From Laguncularia racemosa (Eukaryota; Streptophyta; Magnoliopsida; Myrtales; Combretaceae), in the NCBI GenBank assembly GCA_037954665.1, contig JBBMOL010000195.1:310001-374000 (forward strand): a stretch of DNA of 64,000 nt, given 5' to 3'. Below are positions 20,692 to 31,622 of this stretch, in pieces (positions within the stretch are counted from its first letter, which is position 1; each line of letters opens with the position of its first letter). The notes under the pieces were generated by a model, which was given only the letters and a program-made list of their open reading frames with translations, searched no databases and was not told where the DNA came from. Made by a program: the position numbers and the translations under genes.

Positions 20692-20699
20692 TGTTGTGT
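20692..20699 (-). promoter_or_regulatory. Predicted TATA box for the antisense ORF of A
   Basis: CTATATATACTT on the minus strand, about 160 bases before the ATG at 20531, followed by a CT-rich leader (CTCTCTTGCTTTCACTCG...). Spacing and leader type fit a plant Pol II promoter. Confidence 0.45.
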
Positions 20700-21369
20700 G
20701 TTGGAATAATGATGAGGCACAATGCAATAATCACTTTACGTTAACATGACCGAAGATGGACACACTATGCTTTGGGGAATGTAAGTTGTTACACATGACA
20801 TCATTGATATTCTTGAGTCTGCATACACCGATTGTACTCACTACTAACAAGCCAATGTGTCTTCAACACATGTCCCCAACATTAAATGTGCTATCATTAA
20901 TAGATTTAAAGACAATTTAAATTAAAGCTTCCTTGGGGAGCTACCCATATTGGATCACAGTGAGACTTTAAGGAATGTCGATTCGCCTTATAGACATTAG
21001 TAATGACACATAGGCCTTGACTAAGTAGGCTTTGGATCGGGAGGCCTTGGACAAATAAGTTGTAGTTAAAGATACCTCAAATAGGGAGGCCTCAATTAAA
21101 TGGGCTATAGACAGAAAAGCCTCGACTGAATTGACTTTGAACCAACAAACCTCAATCGAGTGAACTTTGAGTGTCTCCTTGGCTATCACATTATCAAAGC
21201 CTTCTCAGCCTAACTAGTTTTAAGGATGAACATTACAAACCACCCACACTAAGCTAAGTTGATCCAAAGAAGGCCTTAGTCCCTCCCACAAAAGCTTTTT
21301 GGCTATGCCACTAGTAATAACTCACTCTCTTTGCCATCCGGTTTCCTAAGAGAGTGGGGGTATAAGTGT
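20700..21369 (+). other. 3' end of element A with polypurine tract
   Basis: No ORF with family motifs. On the plus strand it includes repeated GGCCTTGGAC/AGGCCTCAATT-like words (21010-21130) and ends with AAGAGAGTGGGGG at 21348-21360, a typical polypurine tract just before a 3' LTR. Element E begins at 21370. Confidence 0.5.
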
Positions 21370-21877
21370 TGATGTGCTCAAGACCGATTACAAGTTCATA
21401 AGGCAATTGAAGATTCAATTGAACAATAAACAATCAAAATGGCGTAAACCCTAAATTAAAAATGGAACCCTAATTTGCGTGAAGAAGAGATAGAAAAGAA
21501 GAACTAATTCCTCACTAGATGTTACGCTTTAGTTGGAATTAGGATCGATTTGATATTGTTGATATTACACACAACAAAATCAAATCCCACTCGCCACACT
21601 TCACGAAAGAAATGATAAGAGCTATTTGGATGAAAAGGAGTGTCCCTTTATGGTTCAATATCTGAAAATCAATGTGTCAAAAGTCCCTTAAAAAACCTAA
21701 TTAACAAGTATTTATAACTTACTCCAAATAAGGAAATTACAACCATGCAAAATAGTCAAAAACTGGTTCTAAGGAGCACTTGAAGAATCGGTTACTCCAC
21801 GTGAAATGAAAGTGAAGATGGTCGATTTCTCAAGTGAAATGCAAGTTAAATAAAGGCTAGTTCCTCTTATCTTTGTA

Positions 21878-22897
21878 TGATGTGCCTAAAACCAAGATCT
21901 AAGTACATGCAAATGAACCAAAGAAACAACTTCAATTCACAAGATTAAACCGGTTCAAAGGGCACCAAAATTGCGTGAACCCTAGACGAATTAGGTGAAC
22001 CGATTGCTATAATTCATGAAATAAATATCACAATGATGTTTTCCCCAATGAAGATCATAAAATATAATTTTCAAACACGTGAATAATTCACAAGATCACT
22101 AAGAACAAATCCGAAATCAACCTTTCCAACAAGAGCCAATTCACACTACAAGATGGAGTAAAATTTGATGGTGATAATAAATGCTAAGATCCAATCAATT
22201 AAGTAATAATAATTTGATTACAAATGTAATCAAATTTGACCAAGAAACTTCCAATTCAATCCTAGATATTACACACTAGAGAAAAAAAGAAATCACAACA
22301 AAATGAAATTGATATTACTCACAATTTCAAGTGTTGCACTCGCTACAATTTCAACTCTTGAGATTAAAATTGATAAGAGTCTAATGACAATTAGGAAGAG
22401 CCCTAATCCTCAAGAAAAAGAGTATGTTCAAATTTGAAAATGGCCTCCTCAAACCCTACTTTAAGCAAGTATTTATGCTTGCTCCTTTTAAGGTTAAAAA
22501 ATGCACAAAATTACAACTATGCCACTTTTAAGGTGGCCGATCCTAAATGAAAATTATAATCAAAATGAAAGTGTCCTAAAAGAAAATTCAACATAAAAGA
22601 GTCCTCGCAAATGAAAAAAATATAAAAGAAATTGGTCTTTAAGATGCCGGTCTTCAGGATACTTTCGAATTGAGCCTCGATGAGAATCCTAACTCGCTCA
22701 AGAGTATAGGTGATTTGGCACCCTCTAGGACTGATAAGTGAGCTTGTTGGAATGCACTACAATTATAATGTAGGAATGAAGAAAATAAATTAGCTTCCTC
22801 AAGATTAGGTTTCTCATGTAAGATTCTCAAAACTAAGTTATGTAGACCCTTAGCTCGGGCCTTAGTGATAGGTCTTGTAGGAGTCTGATTCCTATCA
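21878..22897 (-). repeat. 3' LTR of D
   Basis: TGATAGGAATCAGACTCC ... GTTTTAGGCACATCA on the minus strand. The TATA position is mutated (CATAAATA) compared with the 5' LTR. The pol tail TPTRPITKARAKGLHNLV is encoded across its start. Confidence 0.9.
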
Positions 22898-23222
22898 TCT
22901 CCTTGAGCTTCTGGAAGATTTGCTCTCAAATCTGATAGGTCTTCATGCATGTCGTCTGATAAGTATGTTGATAGATCTGGAACATTAAAGGTTGTTGATA
23001 CTCCATACTCTCTTGGTAACTCTATCCGGTAGGCATTGTTGTTGATGCACTTTAAAACCCTGAATGGCCGTTTAATCTAGGAGACAACTTTTGTGACTTC
23101 TTATGTGAAAACCTGTCCTTGCTAAGATTAATCCAGACTAAGTCACCTGGATTATAAAGATGAATTTTTCTATGTCTGTTTCCTTAGATTCTCTACTGTT
23201 CCTGGGTCTTCTAAAGGTGTTC
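22654..23222 (-). pseudogene. pol: D pol C-terminal tail
   Basis: End of the integrase right after B2: LYNPGDLVWINLSKDRF, INNNAYRIELPREYGVSTTFNVPDLSTYL, then DLSDLRANLPEAQGDDRNQ, and across the LTR boundary at 22897 the basic motif RPITKARAKGL, ending at 22654. A one-base gap near the RLNG.. block shifts the frame. The tail resembles the C-terminal motif found in CRM-type chromoviruses, which is thought to help target insertion; that role is family knowledge, not shown here. Confidence 0.8.
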
Positions 23223-23227
23223 AGTTG

Positions 23228-24182
23228 TGATGAGAGCCATGATGGGGGCCAAGCCAGAAGATGGAATGTTGATCCTCTTGAAGTGCCACTTGGACCGATC
23301 ACAAGAACTCGAGCGAAACGATTAATGGAAGCACTTAACGGGTTGATAAAGGATGTCCATGAAGTCGGAAAGGATTGGAGAAATCATGAAGTTGGAAAGG
23401 ATTGGAACAACCATGGGAATGCCCTTACTCTTGTACAAGTCATAATAGATACGGGTTGAAGAGGGCGTGTCTTTACAAGGCACGGCCGTGTAGGAGTTTG
23501 GAGGTTACACAGAATCATACATGGTTGTATACACGGTTCAAAGGCATGGCCGTATATGGTGTCAAGAATTTCCACAGAAAGATACACGACTAGAAGTATA
23601 TGGTCGTGTATGTTGTTAAGATTTCGATAAAAAGATACACGACTAGAAGTACACGGTCGTGTACATTGTCAAGATTTCCACAGAAAGATACACGACTAGA
23701 AGTACACAGTTGTGTACATCTCCAACGCCGGCTCAAGGCCGCCGGCCTTTAAGTTATTGTTTTGTTATTTTACGCAACTTATTGAAGCTATGTTGTTTTG
23801 GGGCATCATTGTTATGAATTGTAAACCCTAATATAAAGCTCCTGGGGTTTAGATACAACATAGAATATAGAATATACAACATACAAGTTTGAAAACACTT
23901 TGAGAGAATTTCTCTCTTGGTTCTTTAAAGAACTAATCTAGAACTTATCGGATTTTTCTTCTGTGGTGTTCATCCCGACTTATCAATCGGTCTTTCATCC
24001 CGATTGTGGCGTCTACATATTATACCAAGGTTCTTGTCTCACTTATAAGCAACGGGTCGCGGTTTCCACTTGAGTGTGTTTGGCATCTTGGGTAGCAATT
24101 CCGAACGTATTGGTATTGGGTTTCGTCACATGTTGGCGTGGTTCGTATCGGTTTGGTATCAGAGCAAATCGATTTCATATCA
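23228..24182 (+). repeat. 5' LTR of B2
   Basis: TGATGAGAGCCATGATGGGG ... GATTTCATATCA. U3 carries CACGGCCGTG-type palindromes and 53-bp repeats; TATAAAG lies at 23832-23838. The last 32 bases repeat the ancestral LTR end plus primer site. It lacks a 21-bp block (GCCGGCTTTC...) present in the 3' LTR. Confidence 0.85.
23581..23739 (+). repeat. 53-bp tandem repeats in U3 of B2 (5' LTR)
   Basis: Three units begin GATACACGACTAGAAGTA at 23581, 23634 and 23687, exactly 53 bp apart. Each carries the palindrome-like TACACGGTCGTGTA. The same array is in the 3' LTR at 28275, 28328 and 28381. Confidence 0.9.
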
Positions 24183-24197
24183 GTTTGGTATCAGAGC
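24154..24197 (+). other. Duplicated primer binding sites of B2
   Basis: TGGTATCAGAGC occurs at 24154-24165 and again at 24186-24197. The second is the functional-position site just after the LTR; the first lies inside the LTR and is copied in the 3' LTR at 28870-28881. Confidence 0.9.
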
Positions 24198-24668
24198 CTA
24201 GGTTTGTTAAAACATCAGTTCGGTTTGAGGAAGGTAACATCAAAACCCTAACTCCAATCGTTCATATCAATTGTTCGTATTCAATTTCATAGTGTTAATT
24301 GTCTATTGAAAGTGTAGTACCTACTATTCAATTTTGTTACAAAAAAAAAGGAAGAATCACGACAAAAAAAAAAGGAACGTGATCAAGAGCAACAAACAAA
24401 GGCAACAAAAAAAAAAAAAATCTGAAAGAAAAAGAGGAAAAATTTCGAGCCTTAGAGTTGTTTTGAATTCTACAGAAGGGAATTGGTATAGTTTGGGTTA
24501 GTTCCAAGAGAATTGAGAAGAGGAATTGGTGAGTTGATATCATCATTGCTTGTGAGAATACACGAGTGACTGTGTGATATCATCTTTTGAGCGAAATACG
24601 TAAGGGAGTGTATCGTGAGGCTTAATTATATATATTTGTGTTCGTGCTAACCTTTTTCTACAGGAACT
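24198..24668 (+). other. B2 leader
   Basis: Untranslated leader matching that of B1, with A-runs at 24340-24425. No ORF of note. Confidence 0.7.
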
Positions 24669-25860
24669 ATGTCGAGGCAACATTCTCCTGAAGGTGAGAG
24701 GGGAAGGTTTGATGCTAGGTTAGTGATTGAGGCGTTGAGGGGTGAGATGAAGAGAATGTTTCAGGATGGCATGGAACAAATTCATGAGATGGTGGAACAA
24801 AGACTAGAGCAATCTAAAAAAGTCTTCCAAGGGCGTAAGAGGGAGAGTTGTTCTAGGAGAGTACAAAGGGGTGGAGATGGAATGTCTGATGATGAATTTG
24901 ATGAACTTTCTGTCGGGAGTTATAGAGGTTATAGTGGTAGGAATAGAGGAACTAGGGATTGGGAAGATAGAGGAGATATGAATAGAGAGGATAATCAACT
25001 GAGTAGTATAAAGATGAAGATTCCTCCTTTCCAAGGAAAGAATGATCCCGAGGCGTACTTAGAGTGGGAGAAGAAGGTAGAGATGCTGTTTGATTATCAT
25101 AACTATAGTGGGAGAAAGAAAGTGAAACTTGTTGCCATTCAATTTTCGGATTATGCCATAGTGTGGTGGGATCAACTAATGTTGAATCAAAGAAGGAATG
25201 GCGAACCACCTATTGAGTCATGGGAAGAGATGAAGAGGGTGATGAAGAAGCGGTTTGTGCTTGCATATTACTATCGTGAATTACACAACAAATTGCAAAC
25301 TCTTAGGCAGGGAAGCTGAAGTGTGGATGGGTATTTCAAGGAGATGGAAGTTACTATGATTAGGGCGAATGTAGAGGAGGATAGATAGGCTACCATGGCT
25401 AGGTTCCTTACTGGATTGAATAGAGAAATTCAAAATGTCGTGGAATTGCAGCATTATGTAAAATTGGAAGATATGGTTCATATGGCTATAAAGGTTGAGA
25501 ACCAACATAGGAGGAAAGGTAGTAGTACTGCACGGTTTCAATAGGGTGCTGGTTTATCCGCCTGGAAGACTAACCAATGGAAGAAGGAAGAAAAGCCTTT
25601 ACCCACCAAACCAAATGGAGAGCAGAGGCAAGCGGATTTTACTCTTGGTGATCAAGGTAAACCTGACTCTTCTACTCCTAGAAATCATGACATTAGATGT
25701 TTTAAATGCCAAGGTAGAGGCCATATTGCTAGTCAATGTCCGAATAGGCATGTTATGATTCTGCGTGATGATGGTGAGTATGAGACTGAGGGGGATAGTG
25801 AAGAGGATGATATGCCTCCATTAGAGGATGCTAGTGATGATGAGGAGCCTGCAATAGGGA
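24669..25860 (+). pseudogene. gag: B2 Gag with CCHC zinc knuckle
   Basis: Starts MSRQHSPEGERGRFDARLVIEALRG and is open for 216 codons to a TGA at 25317 where B1 has CGA. It continues through DGYFKEMEVTM, a TAG at about 25387, VENQHRRKGSSTARFQ and a TAG at 25542-25544 shared with B1. The knuckle reads CFKCQGRGHIASQC in B1; here the first Cys is Arg (RCFKCQGRGHIASQC is preceded by a HDI context) with the C..C..H..C spacing kept near 25700-25740. The acidic EGDSEEDDMPPLED tail follows. Confidence 0.9.
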
Positions 25861-26340
25861 AGTTAGTGGCAGTAGTGAAGAGAGCTTTGAATGTGCAGGT
25901 GAAGGAAGAAGAGGAGGTGCAAAGAGAGAATATCTTTCATACTAGATGTTATTTAGGTGATCATATTTGCAGTTTGATCATTGATGGAGGAAGTTGCACT
26001 AATGTGGTGAGTAATTTTATTGTCGAGAGGTTGGGACTCAAGACTACTAAACACCCTAGTCCATATAAATTGCATTGGTTGAATGATAGTGGCGAGACTA
26101 AGGTGAGTAAGCAAGCCTTGATTGCTTTTTGCATTGGTAGGTATGAGGATGAGGTGTTATGCGATGTAGTGCCAATGCAAGCGTGTCATGTGTTGTTGGG
26201 GAGGCCATGGTAATTTGATAGGAAGGTTGTTCATGATGGCTTTTCTAATAAGTATGCGCTTGTTCACCAAGGGAAAAGCTTTAATCTTAAACCTTTAACA
26301 CCTAAATAGGTGTATGAGGATCAGTTGTAGCTACAACAGT
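25861..26340 (+). pseudogene. pol: B2 protease
   Basis: Retropepsin-like region with the active-site stretch SLIIDGGSCTNVVSN near 25975-26015, then KLHWLNDSGETKVSKQALIAF and HVLLGRPW. Stops at 26212, 26308 and 26328 (two are CAG to TAG relative to B1). In B1 the same active-site stretch is broken by a poly-G frameshift, so each copy lacks a different part. Confidence 0.85.
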
Positions 26341-26357
26341 CTTTTGCAAAATATAAG

Positions 26358-27671
26358 GTGAGTGAAAAACAGAGAGAGAGTGAGAGAGCAAAAGACAGCG
26401 AGAAAGAAAAGGAACACAAAAGTCGATATCAAAAGGAAAAAGAGAGGAAGGCTAGAAAGAGTGTGAGAGACCAAGTTGAAGGGGGATCAACTTTGGTGGT
26501 GAGTGAAAAGGAGAGTGCAGCCTTGCAAAAGGAGAGTTGTGTGGCAAGAGCGAGTGTAGTGAGGAGAGCGTTAGTGATGAAGCAACCTATGTTGTTGCTG
26601 GTTTTTAAGGAAACTTGTTTGAATACTAACGAACTATTTAACTCTTTGCCTAGTGTGGTTGTGTCTATTGTGTAGGACTTTGAAGATGTCTTCCCTGAGG
26701 AGATTCCAAAGGGATTACCACCTATTCGTGGTATTGAGCACCAGATTGACCTAGTACCTGGAGCATCGATTCCAAATAAACCGGCTTATAGGAGCAATCT
26801 AGAGGAGACAAAGGAACTCCAAAAGCAGGTCGATGAATTAATGGAGAAGGGGTACGTGAGAGAAAGCATGAGTCCATGTACAGTGCCTGTGATTTTGGTG
26901 CCTAAGAAGGATGGGTCATGGAGAATGTATGTTGACTGCCGCACCATCAACAACATCACGGTAAAGTATCGTCATCCCATTCATCGCTTAGATGACATAT
27001 TAGATGAGTTATATGGGTCTAGTGTCATTCCTCATGAGCCTTGGATAGATATTTCCATAGATTTTGTGTTAGGCTTACCCAGGTCTAGACATGGTCGAGA
27101 TTCTATTTTTGTAGTCGTGGATAGATTATCTAAAATGGCACATTTCATTCCTTATCACAAAACAGATGATGTTTGCAATATTGCTAATTTGTTCTTTAGG
27201 GAAGTTGTGAGATTACATGGTATGCCTAGAACAATCGTATCGGATAGAGATGCTAAGTTCTTGAGCTACTTCTGGAAGACATTGTGGGCTAAGTTAGGAA
27301 CTAAGTTATTGTTTTCTACTACTTGTCATCCACAGAATGATGGTCAAACTGAGGTAGTAAATCGAACTTTATCTACTTTGTTGAGGGCTGTCATTAAAAA
27401 GAACATTAAAAGTTGGGAGGATTGTTTGCCGCATGTTGAATTTGCCTATAATTGCACAATGCATTCTGCTACTAAGTTTACTCCTTTTGAAATTGTGTAT
27501 GGTTTTAATCCACTAACTCCTTTGGATTTATCACCTTTGCCTATTTCTGAGTATGTTAATCTAGATGGCAAGAAGAAAGCAGAATTTGTTAAACAGATCC
27601 ATGAGAAGGCAAGGCTAAACATTGAGCGAAGAACAGAGCAGTATGTGAAACAAGCCAACAAGGGTCGTTGA
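26358..27671 (+). pseudogene. pol: B2 linker, RT fragment fused in frame to integrase core
   Basis: A charged linker (ERAKDSEKEKEHK), a TAG at 26673, the pre-RT block EEIPKGLPPIRGIEHQIDL, then a 276-codon ORF (26841-27671) running VPKKDGSWRMYVDCRTIN, LDDILDELYGSSV and, with no stop, IPHEPWIDISIDFVLGLPRS of the integrase. The junction is near 27020. Missing: the RT palm with YFDD, RNase H, and the integrase zinc finger. The integrase acidic residues are all present: IDFVLG, SDRDAKFLSYFW and NDGQTEVVNRTL. The element could not make cDNA on its own. Confidence 0.9.
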
Positions 27672-28154
27672 CAAGCTGTCTTTGAACCTAGAGACTGGGT
27701 TTGGGTTCACATGTGCAAAGAGCGGTTTCCTGTGCAGCGTCGATCTAGACTACTTCCTAGAGGCGATGGACCATTTCAAATTCTTGAGCGCATCAATGAT
27801 AATGCATACAAGATAGATTTACTTGGTGAGTATCAAGTAAGTGCTACATTTCATGTTACTGATTTGAGTCCTTTTGATGCAGGCGATGATTTGAGGACAA
27901 ATCCTTTTCAAGAGGAGGGAAATGATGAGAGCCATGATGGGAGCCAAGCCAGAAGATGGAATGTGGATCCTCTTAAAGTGCCACCTGGACCGATCACAAG
28001 AACTCGAGCAAAACGATTAAAGGAAGCACTTAACAGGTTGATAAAGGATGTCCATGAAGTCGGAAAGGATTGGAGCAATCATGAAGTTGGAAAGGATTGG
28101 AACAACCATGGGAATGCCCTTGCTTTTGTACAAGTCATAATGGATACAGGTTGA
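27672..28154 (+). pseudogene. pol: B2 integrase C-terminal domain and LTR-overlapping tail
   Basis: After a TGA at 27669 (CGA in B1) the frame continues VFEPRDWVWVHMCKERFP, INDNAYKIDLLGEYQVSATFHVTDLSPFDAGDDLRTNPFQEEGNDESHDGSQ. It crosses the LTR boundary at 27923 and reads the basic motif PPGPITRTRAKRLKEALN inside the LTR before stopping at 28154. This is the better-kept version of the tail damaged in B1. Confidence 0.85.
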
Positions 28155-28898
28155 AGAGGGCGTGTCTTTACAAGGCACAGCCGTGTAGGAGTCTGGAGGT
28201 TACATAGAATCATACACGGTCGTATACACGGTTCAAAGGCACGGCCGTGTATGGTGTCAAGAATTTTATAGAAAGATACACGACTAGAAGTACATGGTCG
28301 TGTATGTTGTCAAGATTTCCACAGAAAGATACACGACTAGAAGTACACGGTCGTGTACATTGTCAAGATTTCCATAGAAAGATACACGACTAGAAGTACA
28401 TGGTTGTGTACATCTCTAATGCCGGCTCAAGGTCGCCGGCTTTCATTCCCACGCTGCCGGCCTTTAAGTTATTGTTTTGTTATTTTACGCAACTTATTGA
28501 AGCTATGTCGTTTTGGGGCATCATTGTTACGAATTGTAAACCCTAATATAAAGCTCCTAGGGTTTAGATACAAGATATAATATAGAATATACAACATACA
28601 AGTTTGAAAACACTTTGAGAGAATTTCTCTCTTGGTTCTTTAAAGAACTAATCTAGAACTTATCGGATTTTTTCTTCCGTGGTGTTCATCCCGACTTATC
28701 AATCGGTCTTTCATCCCGATTGTGGCGTCTACATATTATACCAAGGTTCTTGTCTCACTTATAGGTAACGGGTCGCGGTTTCCACTTGAGTGTGTTTGGC
28801 ATCATGGGTAGCAATTCCGAATGTATTGGTATTGGGTTTCGTCACACGTTGGCGTGGTTTGTATCAGTTTGGTATCAGAGCAAACTGATTTCGTATCA
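27923..28898 (+). repeat. 3' LTR of B2
   Basis: TGATGAGAGCCATGATGGGA ... TTTCGTATCA, preceded by the polypurine AAGAGGAGGGAAA. TATAAAG at 28547-28553. An internal primer-site copy is at 28870-28881. Confidence 0.9.
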
Positions 28899-28903
28899 AG
28901 TTG

Positions 28904-29783
28904 TTCTATCATGGATGTGCTAAATTTGTTTGGCTCGGTCAACTCCACTAAGACTCTCTTCCTTTGTTGCTGGTCTTGCTATAAAATCCAATGGAATAGA
29001 AGGATTATAACCATAAACAACTTCAAAGGGAGACTTACTGGTTGAACTATGAGTAGACCTATTGTAAACGATCTCAACAATAGGAAGACACAAGTCCTAA
29101 TCAGTAAGATTCTTGCCAACTGTTGCTCTGATTAGATTCCCAAGTGTACGGTTGACAACTTCTGTTGGTCTGTCTGTCTGTAGATGGCAAGAGGTACTGT
29201 ACATAAGCTTAGTACCTAGTCTTTTCCATAATGTCTTCCAAAAGAAACTAAGAAACTTAGTGTCTCTATTTGACATTATGTTGTGTGGAATTCCATGTAA
29301 CTTGACAATTTCCTGCACAAAAATGTTAGCAATAAAAAGTGCATCATCTATTTTGTGACAAGGCACAAAATGTGACATTTTACTGAACCTATCAACAACC
29401 ACCATAATAGAGTCTTTTCCCCTTTGTGTTCTAGGTAATCCCGACACAAAATCTATATTGATATCAGTCCAGGGTTTATCTGGTATAGGCAAAGGCATGT
29501 ACTCACCCTATACACTTTTCTTCCCTTTAGCTCTCTTACAAATACCACACCTTTCTAATACCCTATGGACATCCTTTATCATACCCTTCCAATAGAAATT
29601 CTCCCTCAATATGGCTAGGGTTCTCTTCTCACCAAAATGACAAGATAATCCACATGCATGTGCTTCCCTTACTAATAACTCCCTCACAGATCCAAAAGGA
29701 ATACATAGTTTTCCTAATTTATGCAAAAACCTCTTAATCACATAATAGCCATCATGCATTTTGCCTCCATAACACCTCTCCAT
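28904..29783 (-). pseudogene. pol: D integrase
   Basis: Two open pieces. 29783-29508 has the zinc-finger region (AHACGLSCHFGEKRTLAIL ... VHRVLERCGICKRAKGK, HHCC type). 29498-29097 has the core (DINIDFVSGLPR, MVVVDRFSKMSHFVPCHK, the second Asp in IMSNRDTKFLSFFW, TDRPTEVVNRTL with the final Glu). GQ in the usual TDGQTE is changed to RP. A stop at 29499 separates the two. The C-terminal domain starts before B2 and resumes at 23222. Confidence 0.9.
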
Positions 29784-29876
29784 AACAGTCTTGAATTCCT
29801 CATCACATATATATTTTTATTTCAATAATTCAAAACCTAACAGTTTTAATTGAAGAGAAGTGATAAGTACATACCG

Positions 29877-31328
29877 TCATGATAAACCGTCAGCAACAAT
29901 ATTCTGATTACCTTTCTTGTATTTTATCACATAAGAAAAACCCTCCAAAAACTCCACCCATTTAGCTTGGCGCTTAGATAAATTATGTTGTCCCCTAAAA
30001 TGTTTCAAAGATTCATGATCTGTATAAATAATAAACTCTCTCGGGAGGAGATAATGTTGCCACGTCATGAGAGCCCTCACTAAGGAATAAAATTCCTTAT
30101 CATATATAGAGTAGTTTAAAGTTGCACCACTCAACTTCTCACTAAAATATGCTATGGGTCTCTTTTCCTGCATTAATACAACACCAATTCCTATCCCAGA
30201 AGCATCACATTCCAACTCAAAAACTTTGTCAAAATTAGGTAAAGCCAACAATGGAGCACAAGTGAGTTTTTCTTTTACCTCTTCAAAACTCCTCTGAGCT
30301 TTTTCACTCTAGATGAATGGTACATTCTTTTTAGTCAGTTCTGTGAGAGGACTGACAATACCATTGAAATTATGGACAAAGTGTCTATAAAAGGATGTAA
30401 GTCCATGAAAACTTCTTACCTCTGTAACTGAAGTAGGTGTTGGCCATTCCTTGATTGCCCTCACTTTCTCCTCATCCATTCTAGCACCTGAACCAGATAC
30501 AACAAAACCCAAAATTGTTACCTCAGTTTGGTAAAAAGAACACTTATGGATATTTGCAAATAGCTGTTGTGCCCTCAATATTGAGAATATTGCTCGAAGA
30601 TGCTCCACATGTTGTTCTAGGTTTTTGCTGTAGATTAGAATATCATCAAAATAAACAACAACAAATTTTCCTAGAAATTCTTTCAATACATGATTCATTA
30701 ACCTCATAAATGTACTAGGAGCATTACTTAAACCAAAGGGCATAACCAACCACTCATACAGTCTATGACGTGTTTTAAAAGCGGTTTTCCATTTGTCCCC
30801 CTCTTTCATCCGAATTTGGTGATATCCGCTTTTAAGATCTACTTTGGAGAAAACCTGTGAACCATGCAGCTCATCTAACATATCATCAAGTCTAGGAATA
30901 TGATACCTGTATTTGATGGTGATTTTGTTAATGGCTCTGCTATTGATACGCATTCTCCAATTACCATCCTTCTTAGGAACAACAAGGGCGGGAACAGCAT
31001 ATGGGCTGAGACTCTCTCTGACAAACCCCCGTTCAACCAACTCATCTACTTGGTGCTTTAATTCCCTAGCCTCCTTGGGATTCATGCGATATGCAGGTCG
31101 GTTTAGTAATACTGAACCGGGCATAAGATCAATAGCATGCTCTATTCCTCTTAAAGGTGGTAACCCTACTAGCAAATCATCAGGAAAAATGTCAGTATAC
31201 TCATTCAATACTTGAGAAACTGCTGAAGGTAGAAACTGTGGTTCCTGTGCCCCTAGTGCACATCTCAACTGAAGCAAGTATACTGGAGTCTCTTCTGTAA
31301 CTAGCCTGTCCATTTCACCCTGTCCCAT
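29877..31328 (-). pseudogene. pol: D RT and RNase H
   Basis: A 339-codon ORF from 31328 (MGQGEMDRLVTEETPVYLLQLR) includes the pre-RT region, VPKKDGNWRMRINSRAIN, FSKVDLKSGYHQI, the active site VVYFDDILIYSK and the connection domain. RNase H follows at 30251-29877 with FELECDASGIGIGVVL, FFSEKLSG and TDHESLKHF. In RT the CVDSRAIN box is changed to RINSRAIN (C and D lost), and a stop separates RT and RNase H near 30305. Close to functional but not intact. Confidence 0.9.
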
Positions 31329-31622
31329 TAATAATACCTTCTTTTCCTCAAAACCATTACACTGTATTGAAGCCTTTTTAACCTCTGATGGCCTACTGAT
31401 TTATTGCTGAACCCTTTGGACCTCTGAAGGTGACATCAGATTCAAAATAACATGTTTGCCTTCCTTCTGGAACACATAAGTATTCTTGAAGCCATCATGC
31501 AAGACCGTCCTGTCATATAACCAAGGCCTACCAAGCAATATATGGGTTGTATACATAGGTAAGATATCACACTCAATCTCATCACAATATTTATCCCCTA
31601 CACTGAATGGTACCCTAGCTTT

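Larger units (their letters stand above)
1138..21369 (+). mobile_element. Element A: decayed Tat-lineage Ty3/gypsy element, interrupted
   Basis: A large remnant whose own sequence is 1138-5376, 6836-7527 and 19413-21369, the rest being later insertions. It shows the plant Tat layout: integrase on the plus strand, then a long 3' region with short repeats, then an antisense ORF on the minus strand, then a polypurine tract (AAGAGAGTGGGGG, 21348-21360). Joining across both insertions is supported by perfect 5-bp target duplications. The 5' part up to RNase H and both LTRs are missing from view; a 3' LTR might start at TGTTG just after the polypurine tract, where element E is inserted. The lineage call rests on the integrase motifs and on the antisense ORF, both known for Tat/Ogre/Retand elements. 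Confidence 0.7.
23228..28898 (+). mobile_element. Element B2: deleted copy of the B family, TSD AGTTG
   Basis: LTRs 23228-24182 and 27923-28898, flanked by AGTTG at 23223-23227 and 28899-28903. Same family as B1 (gag, protease and integrase align throughout). RT is cut after the DELYGS block and joined in frame to the integrase core; RNase H and the integrase zinc finger are missing. Both LTRs end with an extra 30-odd bases that contain a complete primer binding site. Several C-to-T type stops are present. Confidence 0.9.

Noticed and set aside
23581..23739. CRISPR-like array (53-bp spaced repeats)
   Set aside because: The repeat is a continuous tandem repeat without distinct spacers, inside an LTR in plant DNA.
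24154..24197. tRNA gene fragments at primer-site sequences
   Set aside because: Only 12-18 bases match tRNA 3' ends, with no cloverleaf; they are retroelement primer sites. The same holds for 52381-52398.
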